Of a stretch of DNA of 64,000 nt, positions 33,879 to 42,781 are shown in pieces; the first letter of the stretch is position 1, and every line of letters begins with the position of its first letter. The stretch lies in NCBI RefSeq assembly GCF_041677825.1, contig NZ_JBAYPG010000016.1, positions 1-64,000 of the forward strand, given 5' to 3'. Under the pieces are notes generated by a model. It was not told the DNA's origin, ran no database searches, and was given only the letters and a program-made list of their open reading frames with translations. A program made the translations under genes and the position numbers. This DNA comes from Castellaniella sp041677825 (GTDB taxonomy: Bacteria; Pseudomonadota; Gammaproteobacteria; Burkholderiales; Burkholderiaceae_B).

Positions 33879-35834
33879 TCAGATCGAGTGTGGCCCGGGA
33901 AATACCCCAGAACTTCGGGCTTCCTCAGGCAATTGCACGGCTGGCAGGGGCGTATCGGCGTCCGGCCCCGGCGCGGCCGCCGGCTGATAACCCGCCACCC
34001 AGCGCTGCAGCTGGGCCCGCACTTCGGCATCGCTGCGCGGCCCCCAGTGCGCAAGCCAGGCCTCGGCCTCGGCCAGCAGGCCCGCGGGCACCGGATCGGG
34101 GCGCGCGATGTGCAGCTTGGGGTGTGGCGTACGGCAAACCTTCTCGCCATCAGCCAGCACCTCTTCGTAGAGTTTCTCGCCCGGACGCAAGCCAGTATAG
34201 GTGATGGCGATTTCATCCGGCGTGAAACCCGCCAGTTCGATCATGCGCCGCGCCAGGTCGACGATCTTCACCGGCTCGCCCATGTCAAGCACGAACAGCT
34301 CGCCACCCCGCCCCATGGCCGCAGCCTGCAGCACCAGCTGCGCCGCCTCGGGGATGGACATGAAAAAGCGCGTGATCTCTGGATGCGTAACCGTGACCGG
34401 CCCACCCTGGCGGATCTGCTGCTCGAACTTGGGGATCACGCTGCCCGTGCTGCCCAGCACGTTGCCAAAGCGCACGATCTGCATCAGCGTGCGCGGCGCA
34501 CCCGGCCCCGGACTCCGGGCGGCGAGTTCCTCGCAGAGCATCTCGGCCAGGCGCTTGCTGGCGCCCATCACGTTGGTGGGGTTGACCGCCTTGTCGGTGG
34601 AAATGAGCACGAAGCGCTCGGCCCCACAGTCGCGCGCGCAGCGCGCCGCCACCAGCGTACCCCAGGCATTGTTGCGCAGCGCCGCCCAGCTGTTGTGTAC
34701 CTCCATCAGCGGTACGTGCTTATAGGCCGCCGCGTGAAACACCAGATGCGGGCGCCAGCGCGCAAACGCCGCCTGCATGGCCGCTGCATCCTTGACATCC
34801 AGCGTCAGCGGCGTAACGGACACCTCGGGATAGAGTTCGGCAAACCATTGCTGTATGCCATACAGGGCAAATTCGCCTGCATCCGCCAGCACCAGCGAGC
34901 GCGCACCGAAGCGCGCCAGCTGCCGGCACAGCTCGCCGCCGATCGAGCCGCCCGCCCCCGTCACCAGCACCCTCCGGCCTGCAAGCATGGCCTGGATCGG
35001 CGCCACATCGAGCTGCACCGCGTCGCGCCCGAGCAAGTCCTGAATGCGCACCGGGCGCATGGCGTTGATGGCCACCCGCCCGGTCAGTAATTCGGCCAGC
35101 GAGGGCACGGTCGTGAGCCGCGCCCCCGCCTCGAGCGCGATCTCGCTGACCTTGCGCACATCTTCGGTGGATGATGACGGGACGGCAAGGATCACATCAC
35201 GCGCACCGTGCTGGCGCAGCAGCGCGGGCAGGTGCGCACGCCCGCCCGCCACTCGCACCCCGGAGAGCTCCAGCCCCCACTTGTTGCGATCGTCATCCAC
35301 CAGCGCCACCACCGCCCAGGTCGGGCTGCCCGCCAGCTGATGCAGGAGCAAGGCCCCTGCGCGCCCCGCACCGACCACCACCACCGGGCGGCGCGCGCGC
35401 CTGTCGCCCGAACGCCGGCGCTGCTGGCGCGCCTCGCGCCACATGCGCCAGGCAATGCGCCCACCGGCCATGATGCCCAGCAGCAACATGGGATAAAGCA
35501 CCACGATGGAGCGTGGGATCGCCTGCCCGCGGCGCACCAGCAGCGCGTACAGCAGCATGGCAATGAAGGACACCAGCACCGCGCGCAACAGCCGGCGCAG
35601 ATCCGGCAGGCTGGCAAACGCCCACATGCCGCGATACAGCCCCACCGCCTGGCAGGTGACCAGCTGCACGGGCACCAGCACCATCAGGCCCAGCACGATT
35701 TCAACATTCAGCTGCGCCGGCCAGTCGAAATTGAAGCGCAGCAGCATGGCCCCACACCAGGCCAGCACCACCGCCAGCAGATCGTAGAGAAAAATCAGCA
35801 GCGTGCGCAGCGGATGTGACTGATTATGCGGCAT
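33879..35834 (-). CDS. Membrane nucleotide-sugar 4,6-dehydratase (CapD/PglF/WbpM type)
   Basis: A 651-residue protein with four membrane helices in the first 130 residues, a first Rossmann domain (VVVVGAGRAGALLLHQLAG) and a catalytic SDR domain beginning RRVLVTGAGGSIGGELCRQL. The active-site region is VLISTDKAVNPTNVMGASKR. Such enzymes dehydrate UDP-GlcNAc to the 4-keto-6-deoxy sugar, the first step to QuiNAc4N (bacillosamine) and related sugars. The gene overlaps the DegT gene (35824-37011) by 11 bases, which would supply the 4-amino group. The C-terminal 30 residues are Pro/Asp-rich. Confidence 0.9.
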   Translation of the reverse strand: MPHNQSHPLRTLLIFLYDLLAVVLAWCGAMLLRFNFDWPAQLNVEIVLGLMVLVPVQLVTCQAVGLYRGMWAFASLPDLRRLLRAVLVSFIAMLLYALLVRRGQAIPRSIVVLYPMLLLGIMAGGRIAWRMWREARQQRRRSGDRRARRPVVVVGAGRAGALLLHQLAGSPTWAVVALVDDDRNKWGLELSGVRVAGGRAHLPALLRQHGARDVILAVPSSSTEDVRKVSEIALEAGARLTTVPSLAELLTGRVAINAMRPVRIQDLLGRDAVQLDVAPIQAMLAGRRVLVTGAGGSIGGELCRQLARFGARSLVLADAGEFALYGIQQWFAELYPEVSVTPLTLDVKDAAAMQAAFARWRPHLVFHAAAYKHVPLMEVHNSWAALRNNAWGTLVAARCARDCGAERFVLISTDKAVNPTNVMGASKRLAEMLCEELAARSPGPGAPRTLMQIVRFGNVLGSTGSVIPKFEQQIRQGGPVTVTHPEITRFFMSIPEAAQLVLQAAAMGRGGELFVLDMGEPVKIVDLARRMIELAGFTPDEIAITYTGLRPGEKLYEEVLADGEKVCRTPHPKLHIARPDPVPAGLLAEAEAWLAHWGPRSDAEVRAQLQRWVAGYQPAAAPGPDADTPLPAVQLPEEARSSGVFPGPHSI

Positions 35835-37011
35835 GTGGATCCGTGGCTGCGTGCATCACCTGCGCCAGCACCTGGCACGTCTGGTGGATGTGTTCATCCT
35901 GCAGCGTCGGGTGCACCAGAAACATCAGGCTGGTCTCGCCCAGCGCGCGCGCCACCGGCAGGCGCCGCGCCGGGCGCCAGCCCGTACCGTCGAAGGCCTT
36001 TTCCAGATAGACCTCGGAGCACGAACCGGTGTAGGCCGGCACCCCGGCATCGAGAATGGCCTGCAGAATGCGATCGCGCGACCAACCCGGCGCCAGGCGC
36101 TCGGGGCGCACGAACACATAGCACTTGTAGGCCGCGTGTTCGATGCCTGCGGGCAGCGCCGGCACCCGCAGCCCCGGCAGCGCGCGCGCCGCCTGCCAGA
36201 TCGCCTGCGCATGCGCCCGGCGCTGCGCCGCCCACCGCGGCATGCGCTGCAGCTGGATGCGGCCGATGGCCGCCTGCATCTCGAGCATGCGCCCATTCGT
36301 GCCAAAGGACTCATGCAGCCAGCGAAACCCCGGCGGGTGCGTGCGCGCATGCACCGCATCCCACGATTTGCCGTGATCCTTATAAGCCCACATGCGCTTC
36401 CAGACCGCTGTATCACTGGTGGTGACCATGCCGCCCTCGCCCCCCGTGGTCATGATCTTGTCCTGGCAGAACGACCAGGCCCCCACATGCCCCAGCGAGC
36501 CCACCGGGCGCCCCCGGTAGCGCGCCCCATGCGCCTGCGCGCAGTCTTCCACCACCAGGAGGCCGTGTTCCTGCGCCAAGGCCATGATGGGATCCATATC
36601 GCAGGGCCAGCCCGCCAGATGCACACAGACGATGGCCCGCGTGCGCGGCGTGAGCACCGCGCGGATGGTCTGTGCCGTGATGTTCTGCGAATCGGCGTCC
36701 ACCTCGGCAAACACCGGCACCGCGCCTGCGTTCACCACGCAGGACACCGAAGCCAGAAACGTGCGCGGCGTGACCACCACCTCATCGCCCGAGCCTATGC
36801 CCAGACCCTTGAGGGCCAGATCGAGCGCCAGCGTGCCATTGGCCAGGGCAATCGCGTGGCGCGTGCCTGACCATGCCGCGAACTCGGCCTCGAAATCATG
36901 GCAGTGGTGCCCGGTCCAGTAATTGACTCGGTTGGAAAGAATGACATCGCGCACGGCATCGGCTTCTTCGGGCGTGAAGGCCGGCCAGGGGGGGAAGGGA
37001 GTGTTGAGCAT
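35824..37011 (-). CDS. DegT/DnrJ/EryC1/StrS sugar aminotransferase
   Basis: A 395-residue PLP aminotransferase. K185 in WSFCQDKIMTTGGEGG forms the Schiff base and D156 in VVEDCAQAHGA contacts the ring. The DKxMTTGGEGG form is common among transaminases that act on 4-keto sugars made by CapD/PglF-type enzymes. It is translationally coupled to the dehydratase. Together they probably make a UDP-4-amino-4,6-dideoxy-N-acetylhexosamine. The upstream GNAT or ATP-grasp enzyme could then acylate the amino group. Confidence 0.88.
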   Translation of the reverse strand: MLNTPFPPWPAFTPEEADAVRDVILSNRVNYWTGHHCHDFEAEFAAWSGTRHAIALANGTLALDLALKGLGIGSGDEVVVTPRTFLASVSCVVNAGAVPVFAEVDADSQNITAQTIRAVLTPRTRAIVCVHLAGWPCDMDPIMALAQEHGLLVVEDCAQAHGARYRGRPVGSLGHVGAWSFCQDKIMTTGGEGGMVTTSDTAVWKRMWAYKDHGKSWDAVHARTHPPGFRWLHESFGTNGRMLEMQAAIGRIQLQRMPRWAAQRRAHAQAIWQAARALPGLRVPALPAGIEHAAYKCYVFVRPERLAPGWSRDRILQAILDAGVPAYTGSCSEVYLEKAFDGTGWRPARRLPVARALGETSLMFLVHPTLQDEHIHQTCQVLAQVMHAATDPHAA

Positions 37012-37102
37012 TCTAGAGGGCGCGTTTATTGGGCCAGAAAGTTACATTAAGGCCTATCCCAGTACAAGTTATAACGCACGTAAAATTCGATTGCGTATGT
37101 TC

Positions 37103-38110
37103 TCATACGGGCGTCGGGACTTGAACCAAGGTATCGCATTTTGCAAACGTCATTCCTTCACGATAGCCATAAGGCGGCAACGCCTTTCCCTGGTAGTCAT
37201 CAATCAGCATTTGCACATGGTTGGCACCTGCCATATGCGTAAACGGATAACCTCCTCCAAAGCGTGGATTCAGCTCCAACAAATAAAGCTGCCCGTCACG
37301 CTCCAAAAAATCACAATCCACATTTCCACGATGAGAGAGAGAACCAGCCAGCTTCGACACAATGTCATGGAAGGGCTTCGGCGAAACTGTAAGCGCCTTA
37401 TCGGTCTCCCCTGCACGCATGGACAGTTTTCGCTTTGCCGCAAACCCAGCCAGATTTCTGTAGCGGTCAAACAGCATGTCCACCCCATACTCTTGCCCCT
37501 CAATCCATTCCTGGATGATCACGGCATTCTCTTTTCCAAAAACGGATAGCGCACTGCCCCGCACGACACGCGCGCAGGTTTCATGGACTACCGGTAAGTC
37601 TTCTGCAGAATCCACTATATATAGCCCAATTGACGCACTCCCCCAGCGCGGCTTGACCACCCACCGCGACTTGGCAGCATCTTGCTTGATTGCCTGCTGA
37701 GCAGCATCTACCGACAAGAATGTGTGAGGCGTGGGGATGCCGAGACTTCTGGCAAACAAGAATGTCTGCCATTTGTCCGCACACACATCCCGCGTGCCTA
37801 CTGACGGGACATATAAAACTGCCCCGGTCTCTCTCTCAAACTTATCTGCCAGCTCAGCCAACAAACCAATTTCCAGATCATTCAATGAAAACACCATACT
37901 GATATTTTCATCAATCATTATTTTCTTCAACGCGTCTGGATACGATTCGTCGCCTACACCAGGTACCTGATATTCTATATCGCAAGCTCGCAGCCCTGGT
38001 GCTGTCGGGTCCATGTCAGTACCCACCAGCTTTCCCTGCAAACCAAGAGCACCGCGAAAGTACTGTGCAAGGTAATGGCGACGCCCTATGCATGTAAGCA
38101 GAATATTCAT
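37103..38110 (-). CDS. ATP-grasp ligase (carbamoyl-phosphate-synthase-like)
   Basis: A 335-residue soluble protein. It begins with a PreATP-grasp fold (NILLTCIGRRHYLAQYF). The ATP-grasp domain has SRWVVKPRWGSASIGLYIVD, then VIIQEWIEGQEYGVDMLFD, then FLERDGQLYLLELNPRFGGG with the metal-binding Glu and Asn. Proteins of this type in sugar loci are thought to join a carboxylate to an amino sugar, but few have been tested. The ATG at 38110 overlaps the GNAT stop by one base. The base composition is lower in GC than in the genes to the left. Confidence 0.8.
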   Translation of the reverse strand: MNILLTCIGRRHYLAQYFRGALGLQGKLVGTDMDPTAPGLRACDIEYQVPGVGDESYPDALKKIMIDENISMVFSLNDLEIGLLAELADKFERETGAVLYVPSVGTRDVCADKWQTFLFARSLGIPTPHTFLSVDAAQQAIKQDAAKSRWVVKPRWGSASIGLYIVDSAEDLPVVHETCARVVRGSALSVFGKENAVIIQEWIEGQEYGVDMLFDRYRNLAGFAAKRKLSMRAGETDKALTVSPKPFHDIVSKLAGSLSHRGNVDCDFLERDGQLYLLELNPRFGGGYPFTHMAGANHVQMLIDDYQGKALPPYGYREGMTFAKCDTLVQVPTPV

Positions 38111-38652
38111 CAAATCATTGAGCCATAAAATTCCGCGCTATCAACGGACAGCTCAACCAAGAACATTGACATTATGTAGCGATCGGTATATCTCCCACGA
38201 AACCATATATGATCTTTTAATATACCCTCTATAAGAAATTTATTTTTTTTATAAAACTCGATAATTTGGTGATCGGCCGATGTAACAAACAAAGAGACTT
38301 TTCGTAAATTCAATTCATATTTACCGAAGGCCAACATGGCATTCAGGAAATATGAACCGTATCCATGGCCCATGCTATCCGGATGAATGAATATATACAT
38401 TTCCGCTACACCATGTCTTGATTCAATATTCACCAGGCCGCCGAAACCGATCGCCAAACCATCCTGCTCAAATGCAAAATCCACCCTATTTTTAACTGAA
38501 CCTATTGATTTGCACCACTCCTGCGTCTTATAATAGTCTACGGGCACATCAATAAAAATTCCGGAAAATACATCGATCGATGTCAAAGCCTGCCAACGCC
38601 TGAATGCGTGCTTCTCATTGATTCTTATGAGGGATCGTTTCATTTGACTCAT
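38110..38652 (-). CDS. GNAT-family N-acetyltransferase
   Basis: A RimJ/RimL-like acetyltransferase of about 180 residues. The acetyl-CoA loop is near HPDSMGHGYGSYFLNAML, and SLFVTSADHQIIEFYKKNKF is the following beta-alpha element. It probably acetylates the amino group of a nucleotide-linked amino sugar, in place of the hexapeptide acetyltransferase PglD. The start is uncertain: ATG 38652 or ATG 38643, both inside the end of the upstream sugar-transferase gene. It is clearly AT-richer than the flanking genes. Confidence 0.78.
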   Translation of the reverse strand: MSQMKRSLIRINEKHAFRRWQALTSIDVFSGIFIDVPVDYYKTQEWCKSIGSVKNRVDFAFEQDGLAIGFGGLVNIESRHGVAEMYIFIHPDSMGHGYGSYFLNAMLAFGKYELNLRKVSLFVTSADHQIIEFYKKNKFLIEGILKDHIWFRGRYTDRYIMSMFLVELSVDSAEFYGSMI

Positions 38653-39259
38653 TGTTGCTACCGATTGATCGTCTATAATCTGAAAAAGACCCTTGCGGCG
38701 CCGCATCCAATATATTTTCTTTTTTTATAACCTTCAATATTGTCTTGAGGATAATCAACAAATCCCCACGAAAGCTCATTGTCCTGACATACTCCACATC
38801 AAACGACAGTTTGTCATTCCAAGTGATTGCATTACGGCCCTGTATCTGGGCCAAGCCAGTGATACCCGGTCTCACGGTATGACGAAGTTGCTCTTCTTCA
38901 GAATAATAATCCATGTACTCCAACAACAGCGGTCGCGGCCCCACCAGGCTCATTTCACCTTTCAGTACGTTCCACAGTTCAGGCAATTCATCGATGCTGC
39001 TGGAGCGCAAGAACCGGCCCAGACGTGTGATGCGCTCGGCGTCGGGCAGAAGGTTCCCTGCCTCATCGACCGCATCACGCATCGTACGGAATTTGATAAG
39101 TTCGAAGGGCTTGCCATGCAGGCCAGGGCGCATCTGGCGAAAGAATACTGGACTGCCCAATTGCCAGCGAATAAGTACAGCAACAACCAGCAGCAAAGGG
39201 CTGAGAACGAGCAGGCCCACAGCTGCCCCGACAACATCCAGAAGCCTTTTCATGATCAT
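38615..39259 (-). CDS. Small initiating sugar transferase (PglC-type)
   Basis: A 214-residue monotopic phosphoglycosyltransferase. One re-entrant hydrophobic segment at about 9-30 (VVGAAVGLLVLSPLLLVVAVL) is followed by the catalytic domain with PFELIKFRTMRDA, the Asp-Glu in SSSIDELPELWNVLKGEMS, VGPRPLL and RPGITGLAQI. It is the minimal form, without the N-terminal helices of the WcaJ-type enzyme at 1.8-3.1 kb. It would load a 2-acetamido-2,6-dideoxy sugar phosphate onto undecaprenyl phosphate. About 15 C-terminal residues (Asn/Glu/Ser-rich) extend past the fold. Confidence 0.9.
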   Translation of the reverse strand: MIMKRLLDVVGAAVGLLVLSPLLLVVAVLIRWQLGSPVFFRQMRPGLHGKPFELIKFRTMRDAVDEAGNLLPDAERITRLGRFLRSSSIDELPELWNVLKGEMSLVGPRPLLLEYMDYYSEEEQLRHTVRPGITGLAQIQGRNAITWNDKLSFDVEYVRTMSFRGDLLIILKTILKVIKKENILDAAPQGSFSDYRRSIGSNNESNETIPHKNQ

Positions 39260-39276
39260 AGGGCCATGAAAGCCTT

Positions 39277-40503
39277 TCAGGCCCGCCCCGCAAGGCGATG
39301 GATGATGTCGGCGAACTGCGCTACACCCTTCTCGAGGGAGAGCTTATCCTGATAGTACGCCCTGGCCCTGGCGCCCATGGCTTCACGCGCCTGCATCGAC
39401 ATACCAGCCAGTCGTTCGGCGGCGTCACATAGGGCCTGCGGATTCTCAGACTCGATCACCAGGCCACTACCCGATTCCCGGACCATGTCGGCAGCGTCGC
39501 CTTCAACCGCCATCAGGATGGGCTTGCCTATCGTCATGTAGGCCTGGGTCTTCGAAGGGATGGTGATCTGGAAGAGTGGGTCCTTGCGCAGATGCACCAG
39601 CAAGGCGTCGGCGGCCTGCAGGGCGGCCCCGACTTCGGATATGGGCACCCTGGGCAGGAAGATGACATTATCCAGCCCTTGGGCCTCCGCCTTGCGCTTC
39701 AGGCGATCTACGTCGATGCCAGCGCCCATCAGGACCCAGACGACGTTTGAACCATGGCTCTTCTGCAGCATGGCGGCATCCAGAACGGTATCCAGCGCCT
39801 GGGCCTTGCCCATGTTGCCGGCGAACAGAATACGAAAATGGCGTGCATCGGGGAATCGCTCGGGCGGTGCACCCTGGGGGGTGTCCAGCGCCAATTCGGC
39901 GGCCCAGTTGGGGATGACGCTGATATTTTCCCTGGGTACGCCGCGATCCACCAGCAAGCGCTCGAATCCTGGCGACAGCACCGCAATATGGTCGACTCGG
40001 CGATAGACCCAGCGGCATACAGCCCCGACCAGGCGCAAGGCATGCTCGCTGTTCAGCATGCCCGAAACTCGCAGGGTATCCGGCCACATGTCCTGTACGT
40101 CGTAGATGACCGGTATGCGTCGCAGAACGCGCAGCAGGGCAGCGGTCACGCCTACAGTCAGCGGCGGGTGATAGGCGTAAATCACGTCGGGTCGGCGCAG
40201 GAAAAACAAGCCGTAGATGAGCGAAGAGGCCGCGAAGCTGGCGTAATTGAAGATTCGGCGCCACGCCGAACGATCATGGCTGGGATACAGCGGCACACGG
40301 TTGACGCGAATACCGCCCATGATTTCCTTCTGATACCAACGCACGCGGTACCCCGGGTACAGCTTGCCCCCGGGATAGTTGGGAAAGCCGGTGAGTACTT
40401 CCACCTCGAAGCCCTGGCGCTGCAATTCACGCGCAAACACCAGACCCTTGAAGGACGATTCGGGGTCGAACCATTGTGTCAACATCAATACGCGGATCGC
40501 CAT
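39277..40503 (-). CDS. Glycosyltransferase family 4 (WbuB-like)
   Basis: A 408-residue GT-B transferase. It begins RVLMLTQWFDPESSFKGLVF, and the middle has VIYDVQDMWPDTLRVSGML, both characteristic of WbuB, the transferase that adds L-FucNAc in some E. coli O-antigens. The donor domain has FLPRVPISEVGAAL and the E-x7-E loop region near AYMTIGKPILMAVEGDAAD. Its neighbours fnlA, fnlB and fnlC make UDP-L-FucNAc, which supports the assignment. It begins three bases before the upstream gene's end region and continues tightly into the PglC-type gene. Confidence 0.85.
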   Translation of the reverse strand: MAIRVLMLTQWFDPESSFKGLVFARELQRQGFEVEVLTGFPNYPGGKLYPGYRVRWYQKEIMGGIRVNRVPLYPSHDRSAWRRIFNYASFAASSLIYGLFFLRRPDVIYAYHPPLTVGVTAALLRVLRRIPVIYDVQDMWPDTLRVSGMLNSEHALRLVGAVCRWVYRRVDHIAVLSPGFERLLVDRGVPRENISVIPNWAAELALDTPQGAPPERFPDARHFRILFAGNMGKAQALDTVLDAAMLQKSHGSNVVWVLMGAGIDVDRLKRKAEAQGLDNVIFLPRVPISEVGAALQAADALLVHLRKDPLFQITIPSKTQAYMTIGKPILMAVEGDAADMVRESGSGLVIESENPQALCDAAERLAGMSMQAREAMGARARAYYQDKLSLEKGVAQFADIIHRLAGRA

Positions 40504-40506
40504 GGT

Positions 40507-41643
40507 TCAGTATTTCTTCCATACGACACGATTCACATAGTCGGTATAGCTGTGGATGATGCGCAGTACCTTGTCGGAGACATTGGGCATGCTGTAGTCG
40601 GCCACCAGGCGCAGACTCCGGTTGGCGCCACGCGGCTGGTCGCGCAGAACGGCCAGCCCTTGACGTACCCGGTCCACGTTCAGGCCGACCATCATGACGG
40701 CGGCCTCTTCCATGCCTTCGGGACGCTCGTGGGCCTCACGCAGGTTCAAGGCTGGGAAATTCAGGATGGACGACTCTTCGCTAATGGTGCCGCTGTCCGA
40801 CAGCACGGCGCGCGCGTGACACTGCAGCTTCACGTAATCAAGAAAGCCCAGTGGCTTGAGCAATTGCACGCGCTCATGGAAGGCAGCACCCGTAGCCTGC
40901 ACGCGCTGACGCGTGCGCGGGTGGGTGGAGACGATCACCGGCAGGTCATGGTCTTCGGCGAGCGCGTTGATCACAGCCACCAGGCGCGCAAAGGCCTGTT
41001 CCGCATCCACGTTCTCTTCCCGGTGGGCGCTGACCACAAAGTAATTCTCCGCGCGCAAGGCCAGGCGGGTCAGCACATCCGAGGCCTCGATGCGCGCGCG
41101 GTAATGGTGGAGCACTTCGTACATGGGGCTACCGGTCTTGATCACCTGATCGGGCGGCAGCCCTTCGCGCAGCAGATACTCGCGTGCGATGCTGCTGTAG
41201 GTCAGGTTGATGTCGGCCGTGTGATCCACGATGCGGCGGTTGATTTCCTCAGGCACACGCTGGTCGAAGCAGCGATTGCCGGCCTCCATATGAAACACGG
41301 GGATCTTGCGCCGCTTGGCCGGGATGACCGACAGGCAGCTGTTGGTGTCGCCCAGAACCAGCACGGCGTCGGGCTGCGCCTGCGCCAGGACGCGATCCAC
41401 CGCGATGATGAGCCGGCCTATGGTGTGCGCAGCCCCGGTGCTGTCTGCGGCGCTGTCCAGAAAGTGATCCGGCCGGCGCACGTTCAGATCCTCGAAGAAC
41501 ACCTGGTTCAATTCATAGTCGTAATTCTGCCCGGTATGCACCAGCACGTGTTCGCAATGGCGATCGAGCGCCGCCAATACGCGCGAGAGGCGGATGATTT
41601 CGGGCCGGGTGCCGACCACGGTCATGACTTTGAGTTTCTTCAT
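40507..41643 (-). CDS. fnlC: UDP-sugar C2-epimerase (WecB/FnlC type)
   Basis: A 378-residue non-hydrolysing 2-epimerase. VMTVVGTRPEIIRLSRVLAA opens the fold, and HTGQNYDYELNQVFFEDL, FHMEAGNRCFDQRVPEEINR and SAHREENVD are conserved. The wording, and the place after FnlA- and FnlB-like genes, match FnlC/CapG, which converts UDP-2-acetamido-2,6-dideoxy-L-talose to UDP-L-FucNAc. The start ATG 41643 comes eight bases after the fnlB stop. The frame to 41709 overlaps the previous gene and is rejected. Confidence 0.9.
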   Translation of the reverse strand: MKKLKVMTVVGTRPEIIRLSRVLAALDRHCEHVLVHTGQNYDYELNQVFFEDLNVRRPDHFLDSAADSTGAAHTIGRLIIAVDRVLAQAQPDAVLVLGDTNSCLSVIPAKRRKIPVFHMEAGNRCFDQRVPEEINRRIVDHTADINLTYSSIAREYLLREGLPPDQVIKTGSPMYEVLHHYRARIEASDVLTRLALRAENYFVVSAHREENVDAEQAFARLVAVINALAEDHDLPVIVSTHPRTRQRVQATGAAFHERVQLLKPLGFLDYVKLQCHARAVLSDSGTISEESSILNFPALNLREAHERPEGMEEAAVMMVGLNVDRVRQGLAVLRDQPRGANRSLRLVADYSMPNVSDKVLRIIHSYTDYVNRVVWKKY

Positions 41644-41651
41644 GCGGTGCT

Positions 41652-42779
41652 TCAAAGAGGACACGCGTAGGTGTCCGGGCGAGTGGGGTCGAAGATCTCG
41701 TTGGCCCACAGCATCACCACCAGTTCATCAGAGCCCACGTTGGTGATGTCATGCGTCCAGCCCGGCACGGTCTCGACGACCTGCGGCCGCGCGCCGCTGG
41801 TGACGAGTTCATGGGCCTCGCCTGTCAGGATATGGCGAAAGCGGAAACGCGCCTGGCCCCGGATCACCAGGAATTTTTCCGTCTTGGAATGGTGGTAATG
41901 CCCACCGCGAGTGACCCCAGGGTGGGCCGTGAAAAATGAGAACTGGCCGCAGTCGGGCGTCTTGAGCATTTCCACGAACGTGCCGCGCGGGTCCGCATGC
42001 TGCACGAGATCGTAGGCAAAGGACGCGGGCGGCAGGAAGCTGACGTAGGTGGCGTACAGGGCGCGCAGCAGGCCACTGCCCACGCGCTCGGTGATCAGGC
42101 TCTGGCGGCTGGCGGCAAATGACCGAATGGCCGCCGCCACTGCGCCCACCGTGGTGGGGTAGACGGGCTGCACCTGGGCAAACCCATCCGCGTCCGTGGG
42201 CAAGGTCGCACCATCGATCAGGGCCAGGAAAGCGGCGATGACATCATCCACATAGACCAGCGAAAGCGCTGCATCCGGGTCATGCACCTCGATCGCCTGG
42301 CCGCGCGCCACCCGGTAACAGAAGGTGGCCACGGCCGAGTTGTAATCGGGCCGAGACCACTTGCCAAACACGTTGGGCAGCCGAAAGACATGGACTGGCG
42401 CCTGTGTGCGTGTCGCGTACTCGTGCATCAGGGCCTCGGCCGCACGCTTGCTGGCCCCATAGGGGTTATCGCGCTGGGCCTGAGTGGATGAGGTATACAC
42501 GACCTCAATCGAACGCCCTGTGCGCCGCATTTCGGCCTCAGCTGCGGCCAGCAGCTGGCGGGTCAACCCGACGTTGCCCGCCGTGAATTCGGCGGGATCC
42601 TGCGGCCGGTTCACCCCCGCCAGATGGAAAACGACATCCACGCCAGCCAGCAGGGCCGGCAGCGCCTGGTAACCCTGCGCCCGCGTGTGGCACACGAGTT
42701 CGATGTCCGCGCGCGTCGACAGGTGCTGCCGAAGATTGCGGCCTATGAAGCCATCCGCGCCAGTGATCAGGATCCGCAT
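41652..42779 (-). CDS. fnlB: CapF/FnlB-type reductase with C-terminal cupin domain
   Basis: A 375-residue two-domain enzyme. The N-terminal SDR part starts MRILITGADGFIGRNLRQHL and has NPYGASKRAAEAL with the Tyr-Lys pair. The C-terminal cupin (about 260-375) has GGHYHHSKTEKFLVIRG with metal-binding His and Glu. In CapF the cupin catalyses C3 epimerisation and the SDR domain reduces the 4-ketone with NADPH, giving UDP-2-acetamido-2,6-dideoxy-L-talose. It follows fnlA by two bases. The ATG at 42779 is preferred over an in-frame TTG at 42785. Confidence 0.9.
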   Translation of the reverse strand: MRILITGADGFIGRNLRQHLSTRADIELVCHTRAQGYQALPALLAGVDVVFHLAGVNRPQDPAEFTAGNVGLTRQLLAAAEAEMRRTGRSIEVVYTSSTQAQRDNPYGASKRAAEALMHEYATRTQAPVHVFRLPNVFGKWSRPDYNSAVATFCYRVARGQAIEVHDPDAALSLVYVDDVIAAFLALIDGATLPTDADGFAQVQPVYPTTVGAVAAAIRSFAASRQSLITERVGSGLLRALYATYVSFLPPASFAYDLVQHADPRGTFVEMLKTPDCGQFSFFTAHPGVTRGGHYHHSKTEKFLVIRGQARFRFRHILTGEAHELVTSGARPQVVETVPGWTHDITNVGSDELVVMLWANEIFDPTRPDTYACPL

Positions 42780-42781
42780 CG

